A DNA stretch of 64,000 nucleotides, from NCBI GenBank assembly GCA_001788795.1, contig MFXH01000007.1:1-64000 (forward strand), in the 5' to 3' direction. Shown here piece after piece: positions 41,463 through 50,900 of this stretch (position 1 is the first letter of the stretch; each line of letters starts with the position of its first letter). Below the pieces are notes generated by a model, which was not told the DNA's origin, searched no databases, and saw only the letters and a program-made list of their open reading frames with translations. The DNA is from Candidatus Peregrinibacteria bacterium RIFOXYA2_FULL_41_18 (GTDB lineage Bacteria; Patescibacteriota; Gracilibacteria; UBA1369; UBA12470). The position numbers and the translations under genes were made by a program.

Positions 41463-42545
41463 TTATAGTTTCACATAGCACATTCCACCGACATTTTTCA
41501 CCTTCCCCATCATTTCCAGATCGAGAAGATTGGAGATTAGAGATTGGGGATTTGAGTTTAGAGACTTTGCTATGGTGTTTATGTGAGTCGGCTCGTGTGT
41601 TAGAGCGCCGAGTAAGTTCGCGAGTTGATTGTTTTCGCGTGAAAATTCCAATTTAAGTTGAGTCGGCGTTATGTCGTCTATTACTTGACTCGGATCATCT
41701 AGCAATACCGCTTTTTGCGACTTGATCAGCTTGTGGCAGCCCGATTGTCTGTAAGAATCGAATTCACCTGGGACCGCATATACAAGCCTGTTTTCGGAGA
41801 ACGCATAGTCTGCCGTAATCAGCGCACCCGACTTCTGCGGTGCTTCGACGACAATCGTTGCATCGGAAATACCCGCGATAATTCTGTTGCGAATCGGGAA
41901 CATGAACTTCTGAGAAGGAACGCCGGGTGGAGATTCGGAGATAATCAGTCCGCCGCGTGCGATTATCTCGTCGGCAAGATGTTTGTTTTCGGTTGGATAT
42001 ATCTGATCGAGTCCGTTTGCGAGAACGGCGATATTCGGCATGTTTTTCTTGAGAGATTTAGTATGCGCATCGGTATCGATTCCATAAGCAAGACCGCTTA
42101 CAACTGTGATTTTATATTCGGCGAGTTTATCTGTTATTGCTGAAACTGCACGCTTGCCGTAAGTTGAAATTTTTCTTGTACCGACTATGGCGATTCGTGG
42201 ATTTTTCAGACATTCGAGTTCACCCTTGTAATAGAGAATTACCGGTGGGCAAGATGTGTTTTTCAGATTTTCCGGATAGTTCGCATCTGTGATTGCAAGA
42301 ATTTTCATGCCGAGTTTTTGCAGGCGTTCGTAATCTTTCTCAGGATCGAGATTTTTATTTTTGATTTCGCTAATGAGTTTCGCTTCCGCGAAACAACTTA
42401 TATTATTGCGCAAGGAATGCTTTGCGTCCTTGCGCTGTTCATAAGCTCGGCGGGCATTGAAATTATGTTTTTTCAAAATCGCGATAAGCGTACGAGGCCT
42501 GTCGTAGAGGTGATTCTGAAGGGCGTTGAGATAAATTAAATCCAT
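41463..42545 (-). CDS. dprA: DNA processing protein DprA
   Basis: 360 residues. It loads RecA on incoming single-stranded DNA during transformation. The Rossmann core shows IAIVGTRKISTYGKRAV, VVSGLAYGIDTDAHTKSL, AVLANGLDQIYPTENKHL, PPGVPSQKFMFPIRNRIIAG, VVEAPQKSGALITADYA and GCHKLIKSQKAVLL, with a winged helix at the C-terminus. Residues about 37-58 (QRKDAKHSLRNNISCFAEAK) are encoded by a palindromic element between the N-terminal helical region and the core. Another stretch (SKSLNSNPQSLISNLLDLE) comes from GATTGGAGATTAGAGA-type simple sequence. Confidence 0.94.
   Translation of the reverse strand: MDLIYLNALQNHLYDRPRTLIAILKKHNFNARRAYEQRKDAKHSLRNNISCFAEAKLISEIKNKNLDPEKDYERLQKLGMKILAITDANYPENLKNTSCPPVILYYKGELECLKNPRIAIVGTRKISTYGKRAVSAITDKLAEYKITVVSGLAYGIDTDAHTKSLKKNMPNIAVLANGLDQIYPTENKHLADEIIARGGLIISESPPGVPSQKFMFPIRNRIIAGISDATIVVEAPQKSGALITADYAFSENRLVYAVPGEFDSYRQSGCHKLIKSQKAVLLDDPSQVIDDITPTQLKLEFSRENNQLANLLGALTHEPTHINTIAKSLNSNPQSLISNLLDLEMMGKVKNVGGMCYVKL
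42376..42436 (+). repeat. Double-hairpin palindromic element, copy C (inside dprA)
   Basis: 61 bp: GTTTCGC (42377-42383)/GCGAAAC (42388-42394), spacer AACTTATATTATT, GCGCAAG (42408-42414)/CTTGCGC (42429-42435). It is in frame in dprA (minus strand) and translates to a peptide also seen, untranslated, in the reverse frames of copies A and B. Confidence 0.92.
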
Positions 42546-42630
42546 AATGCCTCCGAGAATAACATGGAGACATTAAATTTTTGTGGAAAAGAGCGCATTA
42601 TTCTGCTGTCTGTGTCTTGCTCCTTGTGTC

Positions 42631-43347
42631 TTACTCCAGCTCCACCCTCTCCACCTCTTCCACTTCTTTCGGCATCCCATATCCGGATTCTTCGCGATCG
42701 CCAACGATCATACCCGCTTTCATAACAACAACTCTCTTCATCAGTCTATCGACGAGATGCTTGTTGTGAGTCGCCAGTATGACTGTTGCGCCGTTTATGT
42801 GAATCTTTTGCAGTAAATTTAAAATCTCAATACTGCTCTCCGGATCTAGATTCCCCGTCGGTTCATCGGCTATAAATAATTTCGGGTTATGCACGAGAGC
42901 TCGAGCGATTGCCGCACGCTGTTTTTCACCGCCCGATAATTGATTTGGGAATTGGCCGGATTGATTTTGCAAACCTACCATTTCAAGAACCTCTCTTGTT
43001 CGCTTTCTTGTGGCAGCTTCTTCCGTACCACAAACCTCCATTGCGAATGCTACATTTTCATAAACGGTTTTTTTCGGAAGGAGTTTGAAGTCTTGAAAGA
43101 CCATGCCGATTCCCCTTCTGTAATCTTGCAACTGTTCGCGTGTAAACTTGGTGATATCGCTTCCATTTACTGTTATAGAGCCTCTGTCGATTGATGTTGC
43201 GCCTATAAGCGCATGAATCAGTGTTGATTTGCCGGCACCGGAAGGACCGATCAAGGTCATGAATTCGCCTTTGTCTATCTGCAGTTCTATCGAATTAAGA
43301 ACCGTATGCTCATCATATCTTTTTGTAACCGATTGGAAGAGGATCAT
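42631..43347 (-). CDS. ftsE: FtsE-like ABC ATPase
   Basis: 238 residues: [28 protein letters not shown], Walker [40 protein letters not shown], signature [33 protein letters not shown] and the H-loop ATHNKHL. The [15 protein letters not shown] stretch is typical of FtsE, which acts with FtsX to switch on peptidoglycan hydrolases at division. No ftsX-like gene is next to it; it sits between the xer and dprA genes on the same strand. The last residues ([11 protein letters not shown]) are a low-complexity tail encoded by CCACCTCTTCCACTTC-type repeats. Confidence 0.85.
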   Translation of the reverse strand: MILFQSVTKRYDEHTVLNSIELQIDKGEFMTLIGPSGAGKSTLIHALIGATSIDRGSITVNGSDITKFTREQLQDYRRGIGMVFQDFKLLPKKTVYENVAFAMEVCGTEEAATRKRTREVLEMVGLQNQSGQFPNQLSGGEKQRAAIARALVHNPKLFIADEPTGNLDPESSIEILNLLQKIHINGATVILATHNKHLVDRLMKRVVVMKAGMIVGDREESGYGMPKEVEEVERVELE

Positions 43348-43389
43348 GTGTTTTGATTTTGACCTTGAGATATTATGCGTGAAACACTG

Positions 43390-44304
43390 CTAGCGCAAAT
43401 ATTTCCTGTGTATCTCCTTCAGCCTCTGATTCGTTACGTGCGTATAAATTTGCGTAGTCGTAATTGAAGCGTGCCCGAGCATTTCTTGAACAGCCCTTAT
43501 ATCTGCGCCATTTGTTAGCAATTCAGTTGCGAAACTGTGCCTGAGAACATGCGGAGTTACTGTCTTTGCGATCCCCGCATGAAGTGCAGTGCGCCTTACC
43601 ATTTCTTGAATCGTATATGTTGTAAGTCTGCGTTTTTCATCAAGTCCAATTCCTTCTTCCGCTCTTCCGCGTCCGTAATTTATAAATATCGGCTCGAGAT
43701 TGTCGGCTCGCGAATTAAGATATTCCGTCAGCCATTTCACACACCTTTCAGACAAGAAAACCACTCGCGGCTTGCGACCTTTTCCTCTCACCATAAACTC
43801 TTTTCTCGTAAGATCCACCTGCTTGCGATTAAGCGATCTGAGTTCGCTTACACGAAGACCTGTCGAATATAATGTTTCGAGTATTGCGCGGTCGCGTAGG
43901 CCGGTTTTGGACTTGAGATTTATAGTTTCAAAAAGCCTCTCAACCTCTTCGCGCGTTATGAACTCGACTGTCCGTTCGGGAATTTTCGAGAGCTCTATCT
44001 TTTCCGGTGGGAGAGTCTCGTAATCATTCTTGATAAGATATTTCAGAAATGCGCGCAAGGCGATAATGTGATAATTTTGAGTTTTTTTGCCTAAATTCTC
44101 CCCGTGCTCCGGAACAAGTCTGTTTAGATTGAGTTGATATTTCTGAATTGTTGCCAGCGTAATTTCGCGCGGATTAATGTCTCCTGCGAAGTCGGAAAAA
44201 CGAGTCAGATAGTGCTTGTAATTCTCGATCGTTTTTGGAGATTGGTTTTTTGCAATCTCGGCGTGTTCAAGAAAATCGATGATCAGAGGCTTGAGAGTTT
44301 TCAT
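43390..44304 (-). CDS. xer: Tyrosine recombinase XerC/XerD-like
   Basis: 304 residues. The N-terminal SAM-like core-binding domain starts LIIDFLEHAEIAKNQSPKTIENYKHYLTRF. The catalytic domain has TLYSTGLRVSELRSLN (first Arg), a Lys in the GKGRKPRVVFL hairpin, TPHVLRHSFATELLTNGAD (HxxR), MLGHASITTTQIYTHV (His and nucleophile Tyr). Full length for chromosome-dimer resolution Xer enzymes. With only one seen here, a single-Xer system cannot be told from XerC/D. Confidence 0.88.
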   Translation of the reverse strand: MKTLKPLIIDFLEHAEIAKNQSPKTIENYKHYLTRFSDFAGDINPREITLATIQKYQLNLNRLVPEHGENLGKKTQNYHIIALRAFLKYLIKNDYETLPPEKIELSKIPERTVEFITREEVERLFETINLKSKTGLRDRAILETLYSTGLRVSELRSLNRKQVDLTRKEFMVRGKGRKPRVVFLSERCVKWLTEYLNSRADNLEPIFINYGRGRAEEGIGLDEKRRLTTYTIQEMVRRTALHAGIAKTVTPHVLRHSFATELLTNGADIRAVQEMLGHASITTTQIYTHVTNQRLKEIHRKYLR

Positions 44305-44343
44305 GATTTGATTTTACATCAAGTTGTGCGAAACTCAATTGAC

Positions 44344-44383
44344 GACTAAAAGCCCCCGCGAACGGAAGCTTCGTATTTTAGTC
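44344..44383. other. Inverted repeat between xer and the SLH gene
   Basis: GACTAAAA (44344-44351) and TTTTAGTC (44376-44383) form a perfect 8-bp stem with a smaller CG-rich hairpin inside. It may act as a weak terminator. The rest of 44305-44507 shows no gene. Confidence 0.45.
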
Positions 44384-44507
44384 TCTCCGCCGGCTAGATT
44401 ACTCCATGCGATCTTGAATTACAACATCTTCTTGTTGTCAGTGTCTCAGCTTTCTAACCTTGTTTTTGAATATCGAATTCCGAATTACGAATACCGGCAG
44501 AACTTTG

Positions 44508-46244
44508 TCATTCAATGTTCATTATCCTGTATATCGCTTCCGCAACCTCTCCCCTCGTAATAGCGTTTGCCGGATAGAACATATTGTCCAAACCGACATC
44601 GATTAAATTATTGTCTTTTGAATACTGGACATAAGGCGCATACCAAACTAATGCATCGGTATCGGTATAGATTCCCGTGACTGCATAGTCCGACAGATCA
44701 ATGCCGTATATTCTCGTAAGTATTTTCAAAAATTCCACTCTATTGACGTTTTGATCAGGCTTGTAAGTGGCATCTGCATAACCATCTACAAATCCAGATT
44801 CGGCAGCATAAACAATATATTTCTCGTACCAACTTCCAGCCTCGACGTCTGCGAAAAACGTTTCTTCCGTGCCTTCCAATTCCGGCACTTCATATCCGAA
44901 TCCAAGTAGAAGCATTTTTAGAATTTCCGCCCTGTTTATTTCTTGATCCGGCTTAAAACTTCCATCGTCATATCCGCTTATCATGCCGGCATCTCTCAGG
45001 TACTCTATCGCTTCTGCGTATTTATAATCCGATCCGACATCCGTAAAAATCATCTCCGCTTGAACAGAATCAGTCGTCGAACCATCTTCGTTTTTTGAAT
45101 AAACAGTTTTGAATCCTTTTATATATCCGACGAAACTTTCTTCAATTATGTCTCCGACATAATCTCCGAGGTACAACGGCTGACCACTTCTACTCCGGTA
45201 AGCTTCGCAATGTTCCTGTAATCTTCCATTCAAGTAGATGTTCATGCCTGTCTTGGCGCCATATTCTATTTTAATATTCGACCATTCATAAATATCTATA
45301 GGCTCTTCCGAATATATCCTCTGCCATCCTGACGAATCTGAACATGCCGATTTCGTATAAGGATCGTAAATGTTGAAATCCAAAATCGCGTTTTCGTTTA
45401 TACCTAGCGTCATTGATCCGTACTGTGGTGTATCAACCCCTGTTGAGTCCAAGATCGTACCGACCTCCGAACCGTCGTCTAGATAAACAGAAAATTCAAT
45501 CGATCCATTGAGAGGGACTGAATAAATTTCATCCAAATCCATGCTGTATTCTGCGGACGAAGCATAATAGTCATAATCATCAGGTCCTGTCCCCGATGTG
45601 ATATTGTCCAAATAAAAATCTACAGACTCTTTTATATAAGATCCAACTCCTTTCAATACATCAAGCGTGTCGTCGTAATTCAAAACATAATCTTCATAAG
45701 CCAAAACATTCCCTCTGTTGTACTCACCTCCCGTTCTATAAAAATTCACAGCTATCAGAAGGTTGTCTTTTCGCGTTATATAGTGCAGCGTATTTGATTC
45801 CGATGAATAATCCATCATGATATCGCTCTCGGTTCCGGCTCCCGTCTTATAACTAAAATTATAAACTCCTTGATCCAATAAACTCCATGCTCCGGTCGTA
45901 AACTTATCGCTATTAATCCATGTTTCGAATTCACTCTCAAGCGACTCCTCGGAAGAATATGGAATTACATATGCATAGATCGTTGGCAGTTCAGAACTCA
46001 GAGTGTAATTCTCGTCATAAAGCGCATGATAAACAGCTTCTATCCCATAATAAGTTTCTGTCATTTCCACCTCCTGCCAATTAGAATGCTCGGCAAGTCC
46101 GCTTATAGATGTTGCTTGCGGTAAAATCAGATCCATATTCGTGGCGAGCTCTTCATATGTTATTGCATCCGATGCAAAAACCATTCCGACTTGTGAAGTC
46201 GAAAACAGTATGGACGTGACAATTACAATTGGTAGTTTTTTCAT
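44508..46244 (-). CDS. SLH-domain surface protein with LamG-like middle region
   Basis: 578 residues from ATG 46244; an upstream in-frame ATG at 46277 would precede the signal peptide by 11 residues and is less likely. A signal peptide (MKKLPIVIVTSILFSTSQVGMVFA) is followed by about 200 residues with no match, then a beta-rich stretch at about 260-400 that resembles concanavalin/LamG folds (NAILDFNIYDPY, IDIYEWSNIKIEYG, MNIYLNGRLQEHCE, FVGYIKGFKTVY). Three SLH domains end it (about 405-578: GYDDGSFKPDQEINR, GYADATYKPDQNVNR, LDNMFYPANAITR). Probably a wall-bound adhesin or glycan-binding protein. It is divergent from the dGTPase gene. Confidence 0.78.
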   Translation of the reverse strand: MKKLPIVIVTSILFSTSQVGMVFASDAITYEELATNMDLILPQATSISGLAEHSNWQEVEMTETYYGIEAVYHALYDENYTLSSELPTIYAYVIPYSSEESLESEFETWINSDKFTTGAWSLLDQGVYNFSYKTGAGTESDIMMDYSSESNTLHYITRKDNLLIAVNFYRTGGEYNRGNVLAYEDYVLNYDDTLDVLKGVGSYIKESVDFYLDNITSGTGPDDYDYYASSAEYSMDLDEIYSVPLNGSIEFSVYLDDGSEVGTILDSTGVDTPQYGSMTLGINENAILDFNIYDPYTKSACSDSSGWQRIYSEEPIDIYEWSNIKIEYGAKTGMNIYLNGRLQEHCEAYRSRSGQPLYLGDYVGDIIEESFVGYIKGFKTVYSKNEDGSTTDSVQAEMIFTDVGSDYKYAEAIEYLRDAGMISGYDDGSFKPDQEINRAEILKMLLLGFGYEVPELEGTEETFFADVEAGSWYEKYIVYAAESGFVDGYADATYKPDQNVNRVEFLKILTRIYGIDLSDYAVTGIYTDTDALVWYAPYVQYSKDNNLIDVGLDNMFYPANAITRGEVAEAIYRIMNIE

Positions 46245-46323
46245 AGCGCTATACTGAAATTTAGCATTTTTGAGCATTTTATGGAATAATTATTTGCTGA
46301 CTAGTCCAAAAATATATTGTTTT

Positions 46324-47448
46324 ATGGAATTAGACCTTGAAAAACATCTCGCGCCATACGCGGCCAAAAGTATTTTATCTCGAAGAGAACACCCTGAACC
46401 GATAGATCCAAACAGGCCTGCTTTCAAAGTTGATTGCCATAGAATAAGAAATTGCAATACGTCTCTTCGCCTTGGCGGCAAAACACAAGTACTGCCCGCC
46501 AGAACAGGCGATCATTATAGAACTCGAGCTTCTCATACCGATTCCGTTGTCACGGCTGCAAGAGATATCGCTGAACGCCTTAATTTGAATCCTTATCTCG
46601 CCGAAGCTATTTCTCTCGCGCATGATCTCGGACATACGCCTTTCGGACATGCCGGAGAAGAGGCTCTTGATAAATGCATGGCGCGATTCGGCGAAAAGTT
46701 CGAGCACAATGAACAGAGTGTTCGCGCCGTAACCATACTTGAAGGAGGATACCCTAATTTCAGAGGTCTGAATCTCACAATTGAAGTTCTTGATGGTCTC
46801 AAAAAACACCAAACTCCTTGGGATCATCCAAGTTCTACAGATAAGTTCACCTATCCAACCCTTGAGGCTCAAGTGGTGAATTTTGCCGATCAAATCGCTT
46901 ATGTTTATCATGACTTCGTTGATGCATTCAGAAGGAGCGCGATTGATATTCAAGACGCTTTGCAATTCCGATTATTTGAACAAGCTGCATCTCAAGCCAA
47001 GAAGCGTTATGGAGATGATATTTCCGGCGATATTCTTGTCTCAAGGATACTGAGTGCGCTCCATGGAATTACGGTTGCCGATTTAGTCGCGCAAACGAAT
47101 CTTAATATTGATTCCGCAGGCATAAAAACGATCTCCGACGTTTACAAGTATGGCACTCCACTTGTTTCTTTTTCTCCCGATGTTGCTGGTGGTGTATCTG
47201 AATTGCAAAAATTTCTACATGACTCTTTTTACAAAAGTGATGATGTGCGAACATCTAATGCGCGCGGGCAAAAAATCATAGAAACTTTATTTGATTATTA
47301 CCTTGAGCACTACGAAGAGATCCCCGAAAAATTCCGAAAAATCGCTGGAGACGTTAAGCATATTGCCGTTAAGGATTTTATCGCAGGGATGACTGATGCT
47401 TATGCGGAAGAAAGAAGCTTGATTGCGAATGCAATCTCCTTGCATTAA
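46324..47448 (+). CDS. dgt: Deoxyguanosinetriphosphate triphosphohydrolase-like HD protein
   Basis: 374 residues from ATG 46324, the start that places MELDLEKHLAPYAAKS like other Dgt-type 2 proteins; the frame is open upstream to 46270. HD-domain ligands: RASHTDSVV, ISLAHDLGHTPFGHAGEEAL (HD pair plus second His), and NFADQIAYVYHDFVDA (final Asp). It removes triphosphate from dNTPs and so affects dNTP pools. It is next to nrdR, the repressor of ribonucleotide reductase genes, which fits a nucleotide-balance unit. A GACTAGTC palindrome lies 18 bp before the start. Confidence 0.9.
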   Translation: MELDLEKHLAPYAAKSILSRREHPEPIDPNRPAFKVDCHRIRNCNTSLRLGGKTQVLPARTGDHYRTRASHTDSVVTAARDIAERLNLNPYLAEAISLAHDLGHTPFGHAGEEALDKCMARFGEKFEHNEQSVRAVTILEGGYPNFRGLNLTIEVLDGLKKHQTPWDHPSSTDKFTYPTLEAQVVNFADQIAYVYHDFVDAFRRSAIDIQDALQFRLFEQAASQAKKRYGDDISGDILVSRILSALHGITVADLVAQTNLNIDSAGIKTISDVYKYGTPLVSFSPDVAGGVSELQKFLHDSFYKSDDVRTSNARGQKIIETLFDYYLEHYEEIPEKFRKIAGDVKHIAVKDFIAGMTDAYAEERSLIANAISLH

Positions 47449-47457
47449 AATCAAATC

Positions 47458-47907
47458 ATGAGATGTCCCAAATGCCATAATCAGGATACCAAAGTCGTAG
47501 ATTCTCGAGATACGAACGACAACAAAGAAACTCGCCGAAGGCGCGAATGCGAGAAGTGTACGCATCGTTTCACTACATTTGAACGTGTTGAAACTTCTAA
47601 TTTCATAGTTATTAAAAAGAACGGTACTCGTGAAGCTTATGACCGAGAAAAAGTCGAGCGCGGTATTTGGAAAGCGTGTGAAAAACGCCCCGTTACCCAA
47701 GAACAAGTAAAACATCTTATCGATGTCTTGGAAGAACAATGGAGCTCTCTTTCAAAAGAAGTCTCCTCTAATCAGATCGGAGAGGATGTAATGGATAGCC
47801 TGAAAAATTTAGACGAAGTTGCGTATATCCGATTCGCTTCCGTTTATCGCCAGTTCAAGGATGTCGAATCCTTCAAGAAGGAGTTGTCGAAATTATTGGA
47901 ACGGTAG
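47458..47907 (+). CDS. nrdR: Transcriptional repressor NrdR
   Basis: 149 residues. The zinc ribbon at the N-terminus has MRCPKCHNQDTKVVDSR and CEKCTHRFTTFE. The ATP-cone follows: VIKKNGTREAYDREKVERGIWKACEKRPV. It senses ATP/dATP and represses ribonucleotide reductase operons. It starts 10 nt after dgt, so they are co-transcribed, and is ended by a strong terminator. Confidence 0.95.
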   Translation: MRCPKCHNQDTKVVDSRDTNDNKETRRRRECEKCTHRFTTFERVETSNFIVIKKNGTREAYDREKVERGIWKACEKRPVTQEQVKHLIDVLEEQWSSLSKEVSSNQIGEDVMDSLKNLDEVAYIRFASVYRQFKDVESFKKELSKLLER

Positions 47908-47916
47908 ATTTGTAAC

Positions 47917-47950
47917 AAAAAAAGAGCCCCCGCATGCGGGGGCTCTTTTA
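47917..47950. terminator. Bidirectional intrinsic terminator
   Basis: AAAAAGAGCCCCCGCATGCG with GGGGCTCTTTT: a long GC stem, A-run on one side and T-run on the other. It serves nrdR and the convergent Tyr/Cys-rich SLH gene. Confidence 0.94.
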
Positions 47951-47958
47951 ATTTCAGC

Positions 47959-50900
47959 TTATTGCTGTTGGAATACGCGGTTCGTTGTTACGCCGCTGTC
48001 GTCATAGAGATATAACTGGTCTGCAAATCTGTAAACCAACTCTGCAATCTCACCTCTGGTCATGTATTCACCAGGGTTGAAGTTGTCGCTCAACAACAAG
48101 TCATAGTAAATACCCATTTCGTTCGCAAGTTGTACATATGTTGCATACCAAGCCGTTTCGTCCACATCCGCATACAATGTCGTAGTAATTTCATCTTTCA
48201 AATTGCCATCAAGACCAAACGCCTCGATAACCATCTTAAGGATTTCCACTTTGTTTACCGTGCTTCCCGGTTGGAACGAGCCATCAGGATAACCCTCAAC
48301 GATTCCTTGCTCATAAGCTTCCTGCAAATAAGGAATATACCATGAACCGTCCATTACATCCGAGAAGTTCATGTTTCCGGTAATTGATGTTTGAGTCTCG
48401 TCTACGTCATAGATATCGAATACATTATCCAATGTTGCGAATATGATTTTGAGAGCCTCAACGCGATTAACATCTGCATTTGGCTTATACGTACCATCTG
48501 AATATCCTTCGATAACTCCTTCCTCGCTTAGGTAGTTAATAGCTTCGGCATATGGATTCCATGGTTCGACGTCCGAATATCCGGTTTCAGGGGCGTATTC
48601 GCCATAGCTGTCATAGTACCAGTCATCATAGTATCCGGTTTCACTGCACTCATACCAATAATCGTAGTAGTAGCATCCGTCATCTGGGCAGTAGTAGTAA
48701 TCTCCATATACCGTATCATGTCCCGCCGTACAACCAGCCCACTCGTCATCTGTCGTGTAATCGTAGTAGTAATAATACTCTCCGTCGCAATAATAGTAAT
48801 CGTCGAAGTACCAGCATCCATCGTCAGAACAATAATAGTAGTAGCCTAGGTATTCATCATAATATTCCGTGCAGTAATCATCCCAATAGTTAGAGTCATA
48901 TCCTTCTGTAGTGTCCCAATAATCATACTGGTAATCATCATAGTAGTATTGGTACCCGTCGCAATAATAGTAGTAATCATAGTAGTAACATCCGTCATCG
49001 CAGACGTAGTAACCGTTCTCGTCATACCAGCAGCTGTATTCGTTATCTTCATAATCCCAGTAATAGTAGTCACTATAATCTCCTTCGTAGTCTGATGAAC
49101 ACCATGAATATCCATCATCGTAGTAATAACATCCATCGTCACAGTAATAATATCCGCCGTACCATGGATCGTTATAGTAGTAGCAGTTTGAATCCCACCA
49201 TGTCGAACCTTGTTCGTCATAGTATCCATCCCAATCATAGAAATACCTATACCCGTCGCAATAATAGTACTCGTCATAGTAATAGCATCCATCATCGCAA
49301 ACGTAGTAGCCGTTTTCGTCGTACGAACAATCGTTTTGATATCCTACGTCATAACTATCTTCACACCATGTGTATCCATCCGAGTAGTAGTAGCATCCAT
49401 CATCTGGGCAGTAATAATATGTTCCATAGTCATAACATCCCTCCCAGTAGCTGTAGCTATCCCAATAATCCCCATACCAGTCGGTGTAATAATCTTCATA
49501 GTAGTAGTAATACCCATCGCAATAGTAATAATCCTCGTAGTAATAACATCCATCATCACAATAATAGTATGTTCCATACCATTGATCTGTGTAATCTGAA
49601 CAGTCTGAGCTCAACCAATAATTTGTCTCGTAGTAACCGTAGGTATATTGGCTACAGTCATAAGTTCCATCATAGTAGTAGTAGCATCCTGTGCTTGAAT
49701 CATAGGCGTAGTCATCGTAATAGACGTAGCTATCGTAATAGCTCCAGTATTGGTCGTAATTGTCGTAATCGTAGTTGTCATAATAGTAATAGTATCCATC
49801 ATCGCACCAATACATGTAGCTGTTGTAATAACATCCGTTACTGCACATGTAATATCCATATCTTGAATCATACTGACAGTCGTCGCTGTAATAGTAGTAG
49901 CTATAGCTTCCTTCACACCAATAGTATCCGTAATAGCTTGCATCGTAGTAATAACACCCGTCTGGGCAGTAGTAATAATACGTACCGCTATAGCTGTCAT
50001 AATACGAAGTACATGATGAATTGTAGTCGTAGTCAGGTTCGAAATATCCTTCGTCGTATGTGTAATACGAGTCTGCGCCGTAATAGTAATAGCTCATGCT
50101 ATCTTCGCAGTAATAGTATCCGTAATAACTTTCATCATAGTAGTAACATCCATCTGCACAGTAGTAATAATAGGTGTAAGAATCCCTATCATAGTATGCG
50201 GTGCATGATGAATTGTATGAATAATCCCATTCGAAATATCCGTCGTAGTAACTATCGTAGTCGTAATCGTATGTTGTGTAGTAATAGCTTGAGCCGCTAT
50301 AGCTGCAATAGTAGTAGCCATAGTAGCTTTCGTCGTAATACCAACATCCATCCGGACAATAGTAATAATATGTTCCGGAATAGTTATCGTAATAACTTAC
50401 GCAAGCGCTGTTGTAATAGTAATCCGATTCGAAATATCCTTCGTCGTAACTGTAATCTACGCTGTAATCATCATAGTAGGTGTATTCGCCACTACCCGAA
50501 CACCAATAATACCCATAGTCGTATTCATCATAGTAATAACATCCATCCGTACAGTAGTAATAATAGCTGCCATAATAGCTGTCATAGTACGCATCGCACG
50601 ATGAATTATAACTGTAATCATATTCGAAATAACCTTCCGAATAAGAATATGTGCTTTCCGCATAGTAGTAATAATAGCTACCACTGTTGTCGCAATAATA
50701 ATAGCCGTAATAGTACGGATCGTAATACCAACAGCTGTCCGGACAGGAATAATAATAAGTATAAGAATAGCTGTCGTAATAATAATCGCACAATCCGTTA
50801 TACGAATAATCATCTTCGAAATAGCCTTCTGAATAATCGGAGCTGCTATCGTCATAGTAATAAGACATGCCACTACCCGAACACCAATAATCTCCATAAT

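Noticed and set aside
41403-41468. A 21-residue frame (MEFQIISASKKDLALFFKKDL) after pilB
   Set aside because: Very short, overlaps the end of dprA, and cannot be told from chance; it might be a remnant of a deleted gene.
46270-46323. An upstream extension of the dGTPase gene
   Set aside because: It would overlap the SLH gene's promoter area and adds residues not seen in the family; ATG 46324 fits the family start.
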